This document shows positions 53,430-64,000 of a stretch of DNA of 64,000 bases, piece after piece. This DNA is from Heterohyrax brucei. Lineage: Eukaryota > Chordata > Mammalia > Hyracoidea > Procaviidae. Within the stretch, counting starts at the first letter, position 1, and each line of letters opens with the position of its first letter. Location of the stretch: assembly GCA_028571685.1 (NCBI GenBank), contig CM053143.1, positions 3,229,501 to 3,293,500 of the forward strand. Reading direction: 5' to 3'. The notes under the pieces were generated by a model. That model was given only the letters and a program-made list of their open reading frames with translations, was not told the origin of the DNA and made no database searches. The position numbers and the translations under genes were made by a program.

Positions 53430-55390
53430 GAAAGCAGTTGGCTTTGCACAGATGCTACTGATTATATTGAGGAATTTCCCCTCTATTCCTATTTTTCTGA
53501 GCATTTTACACATGAATGGATGTTGAATTTTGTCAAATGCCTTTTCTGCATCAATTGACAAAATCTGTTGATTTTTATCTCTTGTGTTATTACTGTGGTT
53601 GATTACATTAATTGTTTGTCTGATGCCGAACCAGCCTTGCATCTCCGGAATGAAACCAACATGATCGTGATGTTTTTTTTTCATATGCTGTTGAATTCTG
53701 TTGGCTAGAATTTTGTTGAAAATCTTTGCATCTAGATTCATGAGTGATGTTGGTCTTTAATTTTCTTTTTTTGTGAGATCTTTCCCTGGTTTTGGTATCA
53801 GGGTTATGCTGGCTTCATAGAAGGAATTTGGAAGTATTTCATCTCTTTCTATGGTGTGAAATAGCCTCATTAGTATTGGAGTTAATTCTTCTCTAAAAGT
53901 TTGGTAGAATTCTCTGCTGAAGCCATCTGGGCCAGGACTTTTCTTGGTTGGTAGATTTTTGATGACTTTTTCAATCTCTTCCTTTGTGATAGATTTATTA
54001 AGTTGTTTTATTTCTCCTTGTGATAGACTTGGTCAGTCATATGAATCTAGAAATTTTTCAATTTCCCCTAGGCTTCCAACCCTGTCAGAGTATAGCTTTT
54101 CATAGTACTCTGTTATAATATATTTTATTTCAGTTGAGTCTGTTGTAACATCTCCCGGCTGATTTCTTAATTGAGTTATTTGTATCTTCTGTCGTTTTTC
54201 TTTTGTAAATTTAGCCAATGGTTTATCAGTTTTGGTGATCTTTTCGAAGAACCAGCTTTTGGTTTTATCAATTTTTTCAATTGTTTTTCTATTCTCTGAT
54301 TCATTTAATTCTGCTCTAATCCTTATAATCTGTTTTCTTCTGGTGCCTGAGGGGTATCTTCATTGCTGTCATTCTACTTGTTCAAGTTGTGAGGTTAATT
54401 ATTTAATCTGTGCTCTTTCTTCTTTCCAGAAGTGTGCATTTATAGAGATAAACTGACCTCTGAGCACTGCTTTTGCTGTATCCCATAAATTCTGGTAGGA
54501 TGTGTTTTCATTCTCACTTGAATCCATAAATTTCTTTAATGTGTCTTTAATTTCTTTTATAGCCCAAGGCTTTATGAGTAAAGTGTTGTTCAGTTTCCAC
54601 AAGTTTGAATTTTTACTTATGAATTTTCTGTTATTGATTTCAACTTTTATAGCTCTGTGGTCCAACAGTGGTTTGGATTTTATGGAGAATTGTTTTATGA
54701 CCTAACATATGATCTATTCTGGAGAATGTTCCATGTGCTTTGGAGAAGAAGGTGTATTTATCTGCTGATGGATGAAAAGATCTGTATGTGTCGATAAGGT
54801 TAAGTTGATTGTTGCAGTAACATCTTCTGTATCTTTACTGAGTTTTTTTTTTTTTTGGATGATCTATCCTGGCTGGCATCCTTAACTGAAAGGAGAGTGT
54901 TAAAGTCCCCAACTATTATTGTGGAATGATCAATCTCATTTTTCAGCGTTGTCAGTATTTGTTCAATGTATTTAGGTGCTTTGGTATCAGGTGCATAAAT
55001 ACTTAATATTGTTAAGTCTTGCTTGAGTATTGAGCTTTTCAACAATAAATAGTGACCATCCTTGTCCACAATAGTGGATTTCACATTAAAATCTAGTTTA
55101 TCTGAGAGATTAATATTGCAACACCTGTTCTATTTCGTATATTATTAGCTTGATATATATTATTCCAACCTTTAATTCTCAACCTACTCTTATCTTTAAG
55201 CCTAAGGTGTGTTTCTTATAAGCAACATGTAGATGGGTCATGTCTTTTGATCCAGGATATCACTCGCTGTTTCTTTACTGGAGTGTTCAGTGCATTTACA
55301 TTCAATGTGATTATTGACAGGTATATGTTTAGTGGTGTCATTGTGATATGTTTATCTTCATGTTGATGATTCCTCTGTTGTTCCTATTAA
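53430..55390 (-). pseudogene. L1-K ORF2 N-terminal two thirds, broken
   Basis: RT motif A is [30 protein letters not shown] (53575-53490), preceded by [22 protein letters not shown] (53741-53676). The pre-RT and fingers pieces follow upstream (AKFTKEKRQKIQITQLRN, 54218). Endonuclease: MDHRAIKVEINNRK (54665; the usual SDH reads M-D-H), IIVGDFNTLLS (about 54930-54900), MKSTIVDKDGHYLLLK (55084). Stops and shifts separate these pieces. The catalytic FADD motif was lost in the internal deletion. Confidence 0.86.
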
Positions 55391-55744
55391 TCTGTTCTGG
55401 GACATTCTTCTTTACGGATGGTATGAGTTTTGATTTCACATTTTCTGAGACAACAATATGTTGTTCAATGTGTTTTATGGCTGTATATGTAATTCCCCTT
55501 AAAATATAATTATTCAAATCATTTTAACTATTTATAAGTCTGTAATTTTCACTGCATCAAAAACAGCTGTAACTATTGTAGTGTTTCCTTCTTTCAATGT
55601 GATGGTATTATAGTTGCCATGACATGATCATGGATTCCCTTATTATAATATTGTAGCTTTTGGCTTGGTGGTGAAGTTTTGTGCCTTCCTTAACTGATTA
55701 GAACTTTGAATGAAGTGTCTTGAATTATCACCTAAAACATACGC

Positions 55745-56650
55745 TAGGGAAGAGCTTCTTTCAATATTTCATGAAATTTTGGTATATTTTTTATGAAGTC
55801 TTCAAATTTCTCTTTATTTTCAAAAGTCTAAATTTCACCGTTATATTTGATAGACAATTTTGCAGAATAAATAATTCTAGGATGGACGTTTTTTCTCATT
55901 CAGGGCTTTGAATGTGTCTGCCCATTGTTTTCTAGCCAGCATTGTTTCAGCAGAAAAGTCATATGAAATTCTACAGGGTTTCCCTCGGAATGTTAGTTTT
56001 GATTTGAGCCTTGCTGTCTTCAGAAGCATCTCTTTGTGTTTTAGCTTATTAAGCTTAATTATAATATGCCTTGGCATTCTTGTTTTTTGAGCTAACTTTT
56101 GTGGTGTTCGATAAACATCTTGGATACCTATGTTCTGTTTGTTCATAATCTCAGGAAAGTTTTCTGTCAGCATCTCTAAGGCAATACTCTCTATGTTGTC
56201 ATTAATCTTTCCTTGTTCAGGAACTCTAAACGTAAATTATTCCTCTTCATGAAGTCCCATATGTTTCTTAATGTTTCTTCATTTTTCTTATTTCTGTTCT
56301 CTGATTTTACCCCATAAATGCTGACATTAGTTACTTTGTCTTCTAGTTCACTGATTGTAACTTCCATCTGTTCACTCCTACTCTTTTGGCTTTGGATAGA
56401 ATTATCCAGTTCTGTAATTTTGTTATTAATCTAATGTATTTCAGATTGTTGATGTTCTAGCATTTTAAATAGTTTATCAATTTTTTCATTTTGTTCTATT
56501 GCCTTTTGTTTAATCTCTAGGAGGTTTTATATATAACTCTTTTGTATTCAACCTCTGTTAGATTCAGAAAGGCTTCTTCATCTGGGAAATTTTTGGAATC
56601 TTTTTTAAGGGAATTTTCTGGAGCATTTGAAGACTGTTTCTTTAAATGAT
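55745..56650 (-). pseudogene. L1-K ORF1, broken
   Basis: The C-terminal domain is readable at 56173-55877: MLTENFPEIMNKQNIGIQDVYRTPQKLAQKTRMPRHIIIKLNKLKHKEMLLKTARLKSKLTFRGKP, then MLARKQWADTFKALNEKK. The coiled coil and N-terminus lie at about 56200-56650 in broken frames. Normal domain order. Confidence 0.86.
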
Positions 56651-57306
56651 TAATTATGGTCTGCTGTCTGCATGTCCTCTAGATGGTATTTGGTTTCTCT
56701 GATAATGGATCTAAGAGAATTGTTGGTCACCAGCTGTCTCTATACTCTAGTGATTTGCCCCAGGTGGACTCTCAAGGGTGGAAGACTTTGCTGATTGAGT
56801 AGCAAAGAGGCTGCTGTGTTTATGGAGAAACTGGGGGCTGTCAGCCAATCTTACAATGTAAGTGAGAGAAAATAGGTTTTTCAAGAGAGATATTTTCAGA
56901 GAGAATACAAGCCTCTCAGCCTTAAAAAGTAAACCTTAAAAGTAAACTACACTTCTATGCAGGGAGCTGTCCAGCTCCTGAATTGCGAGCTGCAAGCTGT
57001 CCAACAGGCTGGCCTGAACAGGCAGTAGGGAACAGCAGACTTCACCTGCCAGCTTATAATGAAAGTGTGTTACCGTTACCGGCCATTTGCGGAAGCTGCA
57101 GTTCTCTGTTACAATGAAGAAGCAGAAGCAGAGGTCAGACGGCCACTGGACTGTTTTTGAGAGGAAAAGATTAGTCCGATACTGTTGCCCAGTCAAATAT
57201 GTTCAGTCCTAAGGCTCCCCAGGTACTCATTGCTCCATAAAAAATATCACCCAAGCCTTAGTTCTCAGAGGGAAATGAGCAGATGTCTGTTTACTCTGCC
57301 TTCTTG

Positions 57307-58769
57307 TAACACATATTTCTTAACGCTTCTTCATTTTTCTTATTTCTTTTCTCCAGTTTTTCCTCATAAATGCTGGTGTCACTTGTTCTACCTTCAAGGT
57401 CACTAAGTCTGACTTCCAGTACCTCAGTTCTGCTCTTTTGGCTTTGAATTGAATTGTCTAATTCTGTAATTTTGTTATTGATCTGCTAGATTTCAGAATG
57501 GTGATGTTCTGTCAGTTCAAATAGCTAGTTTAATTTTTCAGTTTTCTCTGTTGCATTTTGTATAATGCCTAGGAGGGCTCTCTATGTAATTCTTTAGTAC
57601 TTGACTTCTGATAGTTCCAGAAAGTCTTCTTCATCTGGGATGTTTCTTCATTCTTTGTTTTGGGAGTTGTCTGGAGCCGTGGCTGGCTGCTTCTTTCAGT
57701 TCTTGGTGATGGTTTGTTGCTTTTGGGCCCTCTAGAGGCTGTTTAGTTTCTCTTGTGTTGTCTCAGCAGGAACTGAGGCATAGTTCTCACAAGGAAGTTG
57801 CTCACCAGCCACCTCTGTGTACTCTAAAAACTGGCCCCAGTGGACTCTCTGTGGTGGCAGTCTCTGCCTCCTGGCTGGTAAAGGCACTGCCCTACCTATG
57901 GAGTCACTGGGGGCTGTCAACCAACCCTATGACGTGGGTCAGTAAAGGCTGGAAGAGATGCCATCTGGCTGCACAGCAGTTATTTCTCCAGGCAGTCTTA
58001 TTTTAATAAGCTGTAAGGTATCTGACAGCTTCCAATATCAGTCAGGCTGTCCTGTGTAGTTGGCCCCACATTCCAGCTGACAATGGAGGCACCTCTTCAG
58101 CTGTTCCCAAATGCTATGATGCAGTTCACAGTAGGTAGTAGCTACTCTCTTGTTATCATCTCCTACTGGGCTCTATCTGTAAGTTAACACTGTGCTAAGC
58201 ACAGCTTTTCTGCTGGAAAAGTGCCCTTGAGACTGGCACTGCCTCCCAGCCTAGGAATTAACCTAAGCTGAAGCCTCCAATTGGGTAACTCCACCTCCCA
58301 GCCTATCAAGATGGTGTCCCAGCTGAGCTGCACCTCCTTCTGTGAAACAACTGAATCTATGGCAGTGCTCAGAAAAGAAATAGTAGAGGGGCTGTGGTGC
58401 CCTCAGAGGGGCTGTGGTATGCCACCAGGCTTTCAAAATGTGGCTATCCTACACTCTGTCTCTGCACTACAGCACACACTATTCACTTTAGCACTTTGTT
58501 TGAGCATATGTGCTAGCTTATGCCCATCCCCTGCCTATTGACCAACAAAAAGAAAAAAAAGGTTGAAAATGCCAATACGTTCAGTCCATGCAAAGGGGGC
58601 TCAGCGAGAGAGGAAGTTTCCCATTTAGTGGCATGTAGTCCAAACTGACAGCCCTATGCCATGTCCTAGGGCCCACTGGGTGTCCAGAAAGCTCCATTCT
58701 GTTATCTATTCAGGGCTTAGTTTTAAAAGGAAATTAAGGAGACAAGTGTCTAGTCCATCATCTTGACTC
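57307..58769 (-). mobile_element. L1-I, right part: ORF1 N-terminus and 5' UTR, antisense
   Basis: ORF1 coiled-coil half ('tttcttaacgcttcttcatttttcttatttc' to 'ttggagccgtgg'-type start, about 57307-57720), then a 5' UTR of about 1 kb. The 5' UTR ends 'gtctagtccatcatcttgactcc' (about 58747-58769), the L1 5' end. A usual block is 'ccatgtcctagggccc' (about 58658). With 49919-53130 it frames L1-K. The ORF2 N-terminus and ORF1 C-terminus are absent on either side, so L1-I was itself internally deleted before L1-K landed. Confidence 0.75.
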
Positions 58770-58957
58770 CTCTTGTTTAGGTTTTGTGTAAGGTGTGAGA
58801 TATAAGTCCTGTGTCAGCTTTTTGTGGATGGGTATTCAATTTTACCAATACCATCTGTTAAGAGACTATTTTTACCCCGGTTTATAACCTTTGGGCCTTT
58901 GTCACATATGAGCTCCTCATAGAAGGATGGTGATATTTCTGGATTCACTATTCTATT

Positions 58958-61620
58958 CTATTTCTCTATGTATCCATTTTTATACAAGTACCAGGCTGTT
59001 TTGACTACCGTGCCAGTGTAATAGGTTCTAAGGTTGGTTAGTGTTAGGGCCCTCATTGTGTTCTTCTTTAGTAGTGCTTTACTTATCCAGAATTTCTTTC
59101 CTTTCCAGGCAAAGCTGGTGATTTGATTCTCCATGTCATTAAAAAATGGTGTTAAAATTTGCATTGGATTTGCATTGTGTATGTAGATCCCTTTGGGTAG
59201 AATAGACATTTTCACAGTGTTAAGTCTTCCTATCCATGAGCGAGGTAGTTTTCTCCACTTACGTAAGTCTCTTGGTTTTTTGCAGTAGGGTCTTGTAATT
59301 TTCCCTGTATAGGTCTCTGACATCTCGAGTTAAATTTATTCCTAGATGTTTTATCTTCTTGGGGGCTATTGTAAATGGTATTGACTTCGTGATTTCCTCT
59401 TTGATAATCTCTGTTGGTGCAAAGGAATCCTACTGATTTATTAATGTTTACCTTACATCCTGATACTTTGATGAACTCTTCTTTTAGTTCTGGTAGTTTA
59501 TTTATGGATTCTTCAGGTTTTTCTGTGTATACTCTCATATCATCTGCAAATAGAGATACTTTTACTTCTTCATTGATACAAATGCCCTTTATTTCTTTGT
59601 CTTATGTGATTGCTGTGACCAGAACCTTAAGCACAGTGTTGAATACAAGTGGTGGCAGTGGGCATCACCTTGTCTAGTTCTCATTCTCAGGGGGAATTAT
59701 TTTCATCCCTCTATATTCAGGATGGTGTTGGTAGTTGGCCTTGTGTAGACGTCCCTTACTGCACTGAGTAAATTCCCTCGTAGTCCTCTTTTGTTGAAAG
59801 TTTTTAACATGAATGCATGTTGGACTTTGTCAAATGCCTTTTCTGTACCAATTGATAAAATTAAGTGTTTCTTATCCTTTGTGTTATTTATGTGGTTGAT
59901 CACATTAATTGTTTTCCTGACATTGAATCAACACTATATCCCTGGTATGAATCCTACTTGGTCATGATAAATTTTTTTTGGATGTATTGTCGAATTTTGT
60001 TGATTAGGATTTTGTTGAAGATATTTGCATTCAGGTTCATGAATGTTCTTTTTCTGTGGGATCTTTCCCTGGCTTTGGTATCGTGTTTACGCTGGTTTCG
60101 TAGAATGAATTTGGGAATGTCCCACCCTTTTCTTTGTTGTGTAATATCTTCAGTAGTATTGGAATTAATTCCTCTCTGCAAGTTTTGTAGTATTGTCCAG
60201 TGAAGTCATCTGGGCCAGAACTTTTTTTGATTGGCAGCTTCTTGATTAGTTTTTTCAATCTCTTGCTTTGTGATCCTTTATTAAGTTGCTCTCTTCTCTT
60301 TGTGATAATTTAGGTAGGTGATGTGAATGTAGATATTTCTCCATTTCCTCTAGGTTTTTAAATCTGTTGGAATACTGTTTTTTGTAGCATTCTGTTATAG
60401 TACTTTCAATTTTATTTGGGTCTGTTGCGACACCTCCTGTCTCATTTCTTACTAGGGTTATTTGTTTTTCTCTTCTGATTTTCTTTTGTGACTTTAGCCA
60501 ATGGTTTATCAATTTTGTTGATCCTTTCAAAAGGTAGCTCGTAGTTTTGTTTATTCTTCCAGTTGCTTTTCTGTTCTCTAATTTGTTTAGTTCTGCTGTG
60601 ATTTTTATTATCTGTTTTCTTCTGGTGCCCAAAGACACTTTTGTTGTTCTCTTTCTACTTGTTCAAGTTGTAGAGTTAATTATTTGGTTTGGATCTTTTT
60701 TCTTTCTGGATGGGTGCACATATAGATATAAATTGACCTCTAGGCACTGCTTTTGCTGTACTCCAGAGGTTCTGGTAGGATGTTTTTTCATTCTCATTTG
60801 ATTCCATGAATTTCTTTATTGTATCCTTGATTTCTTCTATAGCCCATGAATTTTTGAGCAAGATGCTGTTCAGTTTCCATGAGTTTGAATTTCTACCCTT
60901 ATTTTTTCTGTTACTGATTTCAACTTTTATGGCTTTATGATCTGAGAAGATGCTTTGCAATAATTCAGTGGTTTGGATTTTGTTGAGACTTGCTTTATGG
61001 CCTAATATATAGTCTACTTTGGAGAATGTTTCATTTGTATTTGAAAAAGAAAGGTGTGCTTGTCTGTTGTTGGATGAAAACTTCTGTACATGTCTATGAG
61101 TTTGAGTCAGTTGATTGTCACGTAAGATCTGTCTTTATGTTTATTGAGCTTTTTTCTGCATGATCTGTGTTGTCTGAGAGGATTATTGAAGTCTTCTACT
61201 ATTATCGTGGAGTAATCTGTCTCATTTTTCAATATTGTCGGCATTTTCCTGATGTATTTAGATACTCTGATATTGGGTGCATAAATATTTAATATTTTTA
61301 TATCCTTCTTATGTGTTGAACGTTTGATCAACAGTGACCATCCATGTCCATGATGGTGGATTTTACTTTAAAATCTATTTTATTTGAGATTAATATTGCT
61401 ACTCATGCTCTTCTTTGCGTGCTGTTAGCTTGGCATATATTTTTCCATCCTTTGATTTTTAGTTTGTTTATGTCTTTGAGCCTAAGATGTGCTTTTTGTA
61501 ACCAGCATGTAGACGGATCGTGGTTTTTCATTTAACCTGTTACTGTCTGTCTCTTTATTGGAGCATCCACTCCATTTATGCTAAGTGTAATTATTGACAG
61601 ATAATGTGTTTAGTGCTGTC
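58958..61620 (-). pseudogene. L1-H ORF2, broken
   Basis: From right to left: endonuclease pieces INIYAPNIRVSKY-like (61331-61107), SDHKAIKVEISNRKNKGRNSNSWKLNS (60953-60870, catalytic SDH kept), pre-RT (60638-60255), the fingers IPKPGKDPTEKEHS (about 60079-60037 in one frame), LSIGTEKAFDKVQHAFMLKTF (59850-59790; the motif A Asp is Gly-flanked), and thumb LPRSWIGRLNTVKMSILPKGIY (59250-59180), to [14 protein letters not shown] (about 58970). The FADD region is near 59535 in DNA ('atatcatctgcaaatag'). Many frame changes. Confidence 0.86.
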
Positions 61621-62059
61621 ATTTTGGTGTCTTTATTTTTCTGATGTTGACATTTTCTTTGTTCGACTTAATATTCTATTGCGGGTCATTTTTCTTAAGG
61701 GTTTTCTTTTCAGCCTCCTCAGTGCTGATTTTCTTTCTATAGAGACTTCTGCACTGTGTTTCTTGTTTTGGTATGTAGTATTGTTGGTTTGCTTTGTGGC
61801 TACTCCTTTGTTCTCCCCTAATGTTCTAAGTTTAAACCAGTCTTTAATTTCTTTATATTTCCTTAACTTCCTCTCCATTTTAAAGGTCTATGAATATTGT
61901 ATTATAATGTAATGTAATGTGGTCATACTTTACAAGTTGAGATATCTGTTCACCTAATTTTAATATTTTAGCTTTGGTTGAACTTTGTGACTTCCATAAC
62001 TAAATAGGACAATAGATGCTTTCTGCTGCACTGCCTTCTTGTATATATATCTGGTGTTA

Positions 62060-63125
62060 TTGATCTTCTAACTGAAGAACTTTCTTCAGTGTTTCATGTA
62101 ATTTTGTTTTGATTTTTGCAAAGTCTCTAAGCTTCTGTTTATCTGAGAATGTCCTAATTTCACTGTCAGATTTGAGAGACAATTTTTCACAATATACAAT
62201 TCTTAGTTAAAAGCGTTTTTCTTTCAAGGCTTTGTGTGTGTCATCCCATTGCCTTCCTGCCAACACGATTCCAGCTGACAAGTCAGAGGTGTATCTAAAA
62301 GACTGCCCTTTGTATGTTACTTTTGCTTTAAGCCTAACTGCCTATAAGCTCCTCCCTTTACATCTCATTTGATTAAGCTTGATTATAATACACCTTGGTG
62401 TCTTTCTTTTTGAGTTTACCTTTTGTGGACTTCAATGGACATTTTAAATGGCTATCTTGTCTTTTTTCACGATGTCAGGGAAGTTTTCTGTCAGCAGCTC
62501 TTTAACAATTCTCTCTGTATTTTCTGCTATCTCTCCTTGTTCTGGCAATCTGATTATTCATAAATTGTTCATCTTGATAGACTCTCAGATGATTCTTAAT
62601 TGTTCTTAATCATTTTTCTTGACTTCATTATCTTATTTCTCCTTATAAAGGCTGGTGTCAGTTGCATTTTTGTCAGTCTCACCAATTTTGCATTACAATT
62701 CCTTGTTCCTGTTCTTTTGGCTTTCAACTGAATTGTCTAACTCTGTAATTTTATTACTGATCTGCTGAATTCCCGATTGCTGTTGTCCTAACAGTTCATA
62801 CAGCTTGTTGAATTTTTCATTTTGTTCTGTTACACTTTGTCTAATCTCCACTCTAAGATCTAGATGGGCTCTGTACATAATTATTTTCATTAATTTATTT
62901 ATTACAGTAAATCAATAAAATTTCTGATAGCTATCAACTATCTCATCTATGACAAACCCTACCCCACACCCTTGTAGCCATAAAAGTTATTTTCTTCTAT
63001 ACATAATTCTACTTTTAAGTTCTTCTTACAAGACTTCTTTTGTATTCCACCTCCTATAATTTCAGGAAGATTTCTTCATCTGGGAAGGTTTTTAATTCTG
63101 TATTTTGAAGGTTTTCCAGAGCCAT
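62060..63125 (-). pseudogene. L1-H ORF1, broken and interrupted
   Basis: Start area 'ggctctggaaaaccttc' at about 63125-63108 (M-A-L-E-N-like). A coiled-coil piece is at 62890-62693 (SVTEQNEKFNKLYELLGQQQSGIQQISNKITELDNSVESQKNRNKEL). RNA-binding and C-terminal parts to about 62060 are in broken frames. A short L1-derived fragment is inserted at 62890-63040. Confidence 0.78.
62890..63040 (-). mobile_element. Short L1 fragment inside L1-H ORF1
   Basis: 'tttctgatagctatcaactatc ... acacccttgtagccataaaagttattttcttctatacataattctacttttaagttc' corresponds to the L1 3' UTR/ORF2 boundary (compare 4775-4890). It lacks both a poly(A)-proximal end and a 5' part. It interrupts 'gggctctgtacataat' and 'cttttgtattccacctcc' of ORF1. 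Confidence 0.65.
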
Positions 63126-63129
63126 GATG

Positions 63130-64000
63130 TTCTGCTTCTTCAGATGGTTAGGTGTTGACTGTTGTCTTAAAGCCCGTAGAAAACTGTTCAGCTTCTCCAG
63201 TGTCACACCACAAGAAGCTATGGCATATCTCAAAGAAGGGATTGAGGAAGGTTACTGCAGTACTTGACTGCCAGCCATCACTGCACTTTCTAGGTGCAAC
63301 TATCTTTAAGTACAGCTTGTCTACTGATAAAGATGTGGTCCAGTCAGGCTGTGCAGCTCAGCTTGGCAGCTGGCCCCAACTGAGACCTCAGGGGTGGCAG
63401 ACCCTATGTCCTGGCTGACAAAGACGATGGACTAATTGTGAAGTCTCTCCAGAACTGTGTCAGCAGACTCTATGGCATGGCATAGAGAAGGGAGAGGAGA
63501 AGGGCACTCAGCCTCCAGCCTCTGCTGCATTCTGTAGATGCAGTTGTCTTAAAAACAGCTTCTCTAATGAAAGAGGTGCTACGCTCAGCATGGCAGCCAG
63601 CTGCAGCTGGGCACTTAGGTGACTAAAATGGTGTCCTACTTCTGCTGACTCTCCTGTGCTGTGCCAGCGGAATCTATGGCTTAGCTCAGAGAAAAGAGCA
63701 GAGAAGGAGATTGGAACCCTTGGTCACCAGCCACCAATGGATTCTCTAGATCTGACTGTTTTAAGTAGATCCTCTCTGCTGCATGAGATATGGTCCACTC
63801 TGGTCTTGCTCATCCAGGCTAGCAGCCAGTCCCAGCCATGCTCTCAGACACAACAGCCCTTGTTCCAGTGTCCCAGCTGACAAACATGATTTCAGTATCT
63901 CCAAGCCTCTCTGCCACTGTCCCAGGAAAAGCAGAAATTTCTGGGCTGCCACTGGCCTCCAACAAAGGTACTTTTCCTGTTCCTATTATCCAGTCAGATC
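63130..64000 (-). promoter_or_regulatory. L1-H 5' UTR (partial, runs off the window)
   Basis: The leader begins upstream of ORF1 and continues past 64000. It contains imperfect repeats of a unit including 'ctatggc(a/t)tagctcagaga' and 'gctgtgc(c)agc' (for example 63467-63510 and 63655-63700), so part of it may be an internal tandem array. Frames on either strand here (63152-63418, 63656-63880) are not genes. Confidence 0.6.

Larger units (their letters stand above)
53135..57306 (-). mobile_element. L1-K: internally deleted L1 nested in L1-I, antisense
   Basis: It starts with a 3' end ('attatgactaagtgaaaatgtac', 53149) and about 275 bp of 3' UTR. At about 53422 it jumps into the ORF2 RT region ('gaaagcagttggctttgcac'). 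From there it runs through the ORF2 N-terminus (about 55380), ORF1 (about 56650-55745) and a 5' UTR to 'ctgccttcttg' (57306). Left flank TAACATCTTTTTTCTT and right flank TAACACATATTTCTT (57307) are a plausible target duplication. They lie in ORF1 sequence that would otherwise be continuous. About 2.9 kb is missing. Confidence 0.8.
58770..64000 (-). mobile_element. L1-H, right part: ORF2, ORF1 and 5' UTR, antisense
   Basis: It picks up ORF2 where 49918 stopped ('ggttttgtgtaaggtgtgag') and runs through RT, the endonuclease, the spacer (about 61570-62050), ORF1 (about 63125-62060) and a 5' UTR that leaves the window at 64000. It is more diverged than L1-A and L1-K. It is interrupted in ORF1 by a fragment of about 150 bp (62890-63040). 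The 5' end and its target duplication are outside the window. Confidence 0.86.

Noticed and set aside
1-64000. A novel defence, secretion or other gene system
   Set aside because: Both strands were read for conserved domains outside LINE and ERV families and none was found. The window is mammalian repeat-rich DNA with no operon-like organisation.

Overview
This window is nuclear DNA from a placental mammal of the clade Afrotheria, most likely an elephant; manatee or hyrax is not excluded. The evidence is the repeat content. There are about ten copies or pieces of the tRNA-headed AfroSINE, which ends in a 'GAGTCGGAATCGACTCGACGG'-like tail. There are several copies of the RTE/BovB-clade LINE typical of this clade (RTE1_LA-like). 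There is also an L1 lineage with a distinctive 1 kb 3' UTR that recurs several times. I see no host protein-coding gene, no functional RNA gene, no CRISPR array and no bacterial feature. Nearly every long reading frame is a piece of an L1, RTE or ERVL element, or its antisense shadow. The window reads as a gene-poor intergenic or deep intronic region built from layers of retroelements.

Layout. 1-3870: a MaLR-type LTR, a 5'-truncated RTE and an inverted AfroSINE pair in old unassigned DNA. 3871-11084: one near full-length antisense L1 (L1-A) with a perfect 13-bp target-site duplication (TSD), recognisable 5' UTR, ORF1, ORF2 and 3' UTR, and damaged ORFs. 11165-15650: an old L2-like repeat split by an AfroSINE and an MLT1-type LTR, unassigned DNA, then a solo LTR with a perfect 5-bp TSD. 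15910-24335: a deep nest. An RTE with a twin-priming-like inversion holds a second, opposed RTE. Next comes an old sense L1 (L1-B0) split by a younger sense L1 (L1-B). L1-B lost about 3 kb of ORF2 and carries a MaLR LTR in its 3' UTR.

24345-31300: old DNA with an LTR piece, an AfroSINE, an ERVL provirus fossil with integrase and dUTPase regions (26571-28768), and an MLT1 LTR. 31308-38270: an AfroSINE and an older sense L1 (L1-D), into which L1-C inserted. L1-C has an intact 5' end and a perfect 18-bp TSD but ends inside ORF2. 38271-49020: old DNA with an L1 3' end, two ERVL-type LTRs, a second, more decayed ERVL-like pol fossil, another LTR, a MIR and an RTE 5' fragment. 49030-64000: a cluster of at least three nested antisense L1s (H, I, K) that runs off the right edge.

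The elements work together only as parasites. L1 and RTE encode the endonuclease and reverse transcriptase that copied themselves and, in trans, the SINEs. The noteworthy observations are the 3'-truncated L1-C with an intact TSD, the frequency of internally deleted L1s (B, D, H, I, K), two similar 3'UTR-to-ORF2 junctions, and the opposed RTE nest. I found no convincing previously undescribed system.
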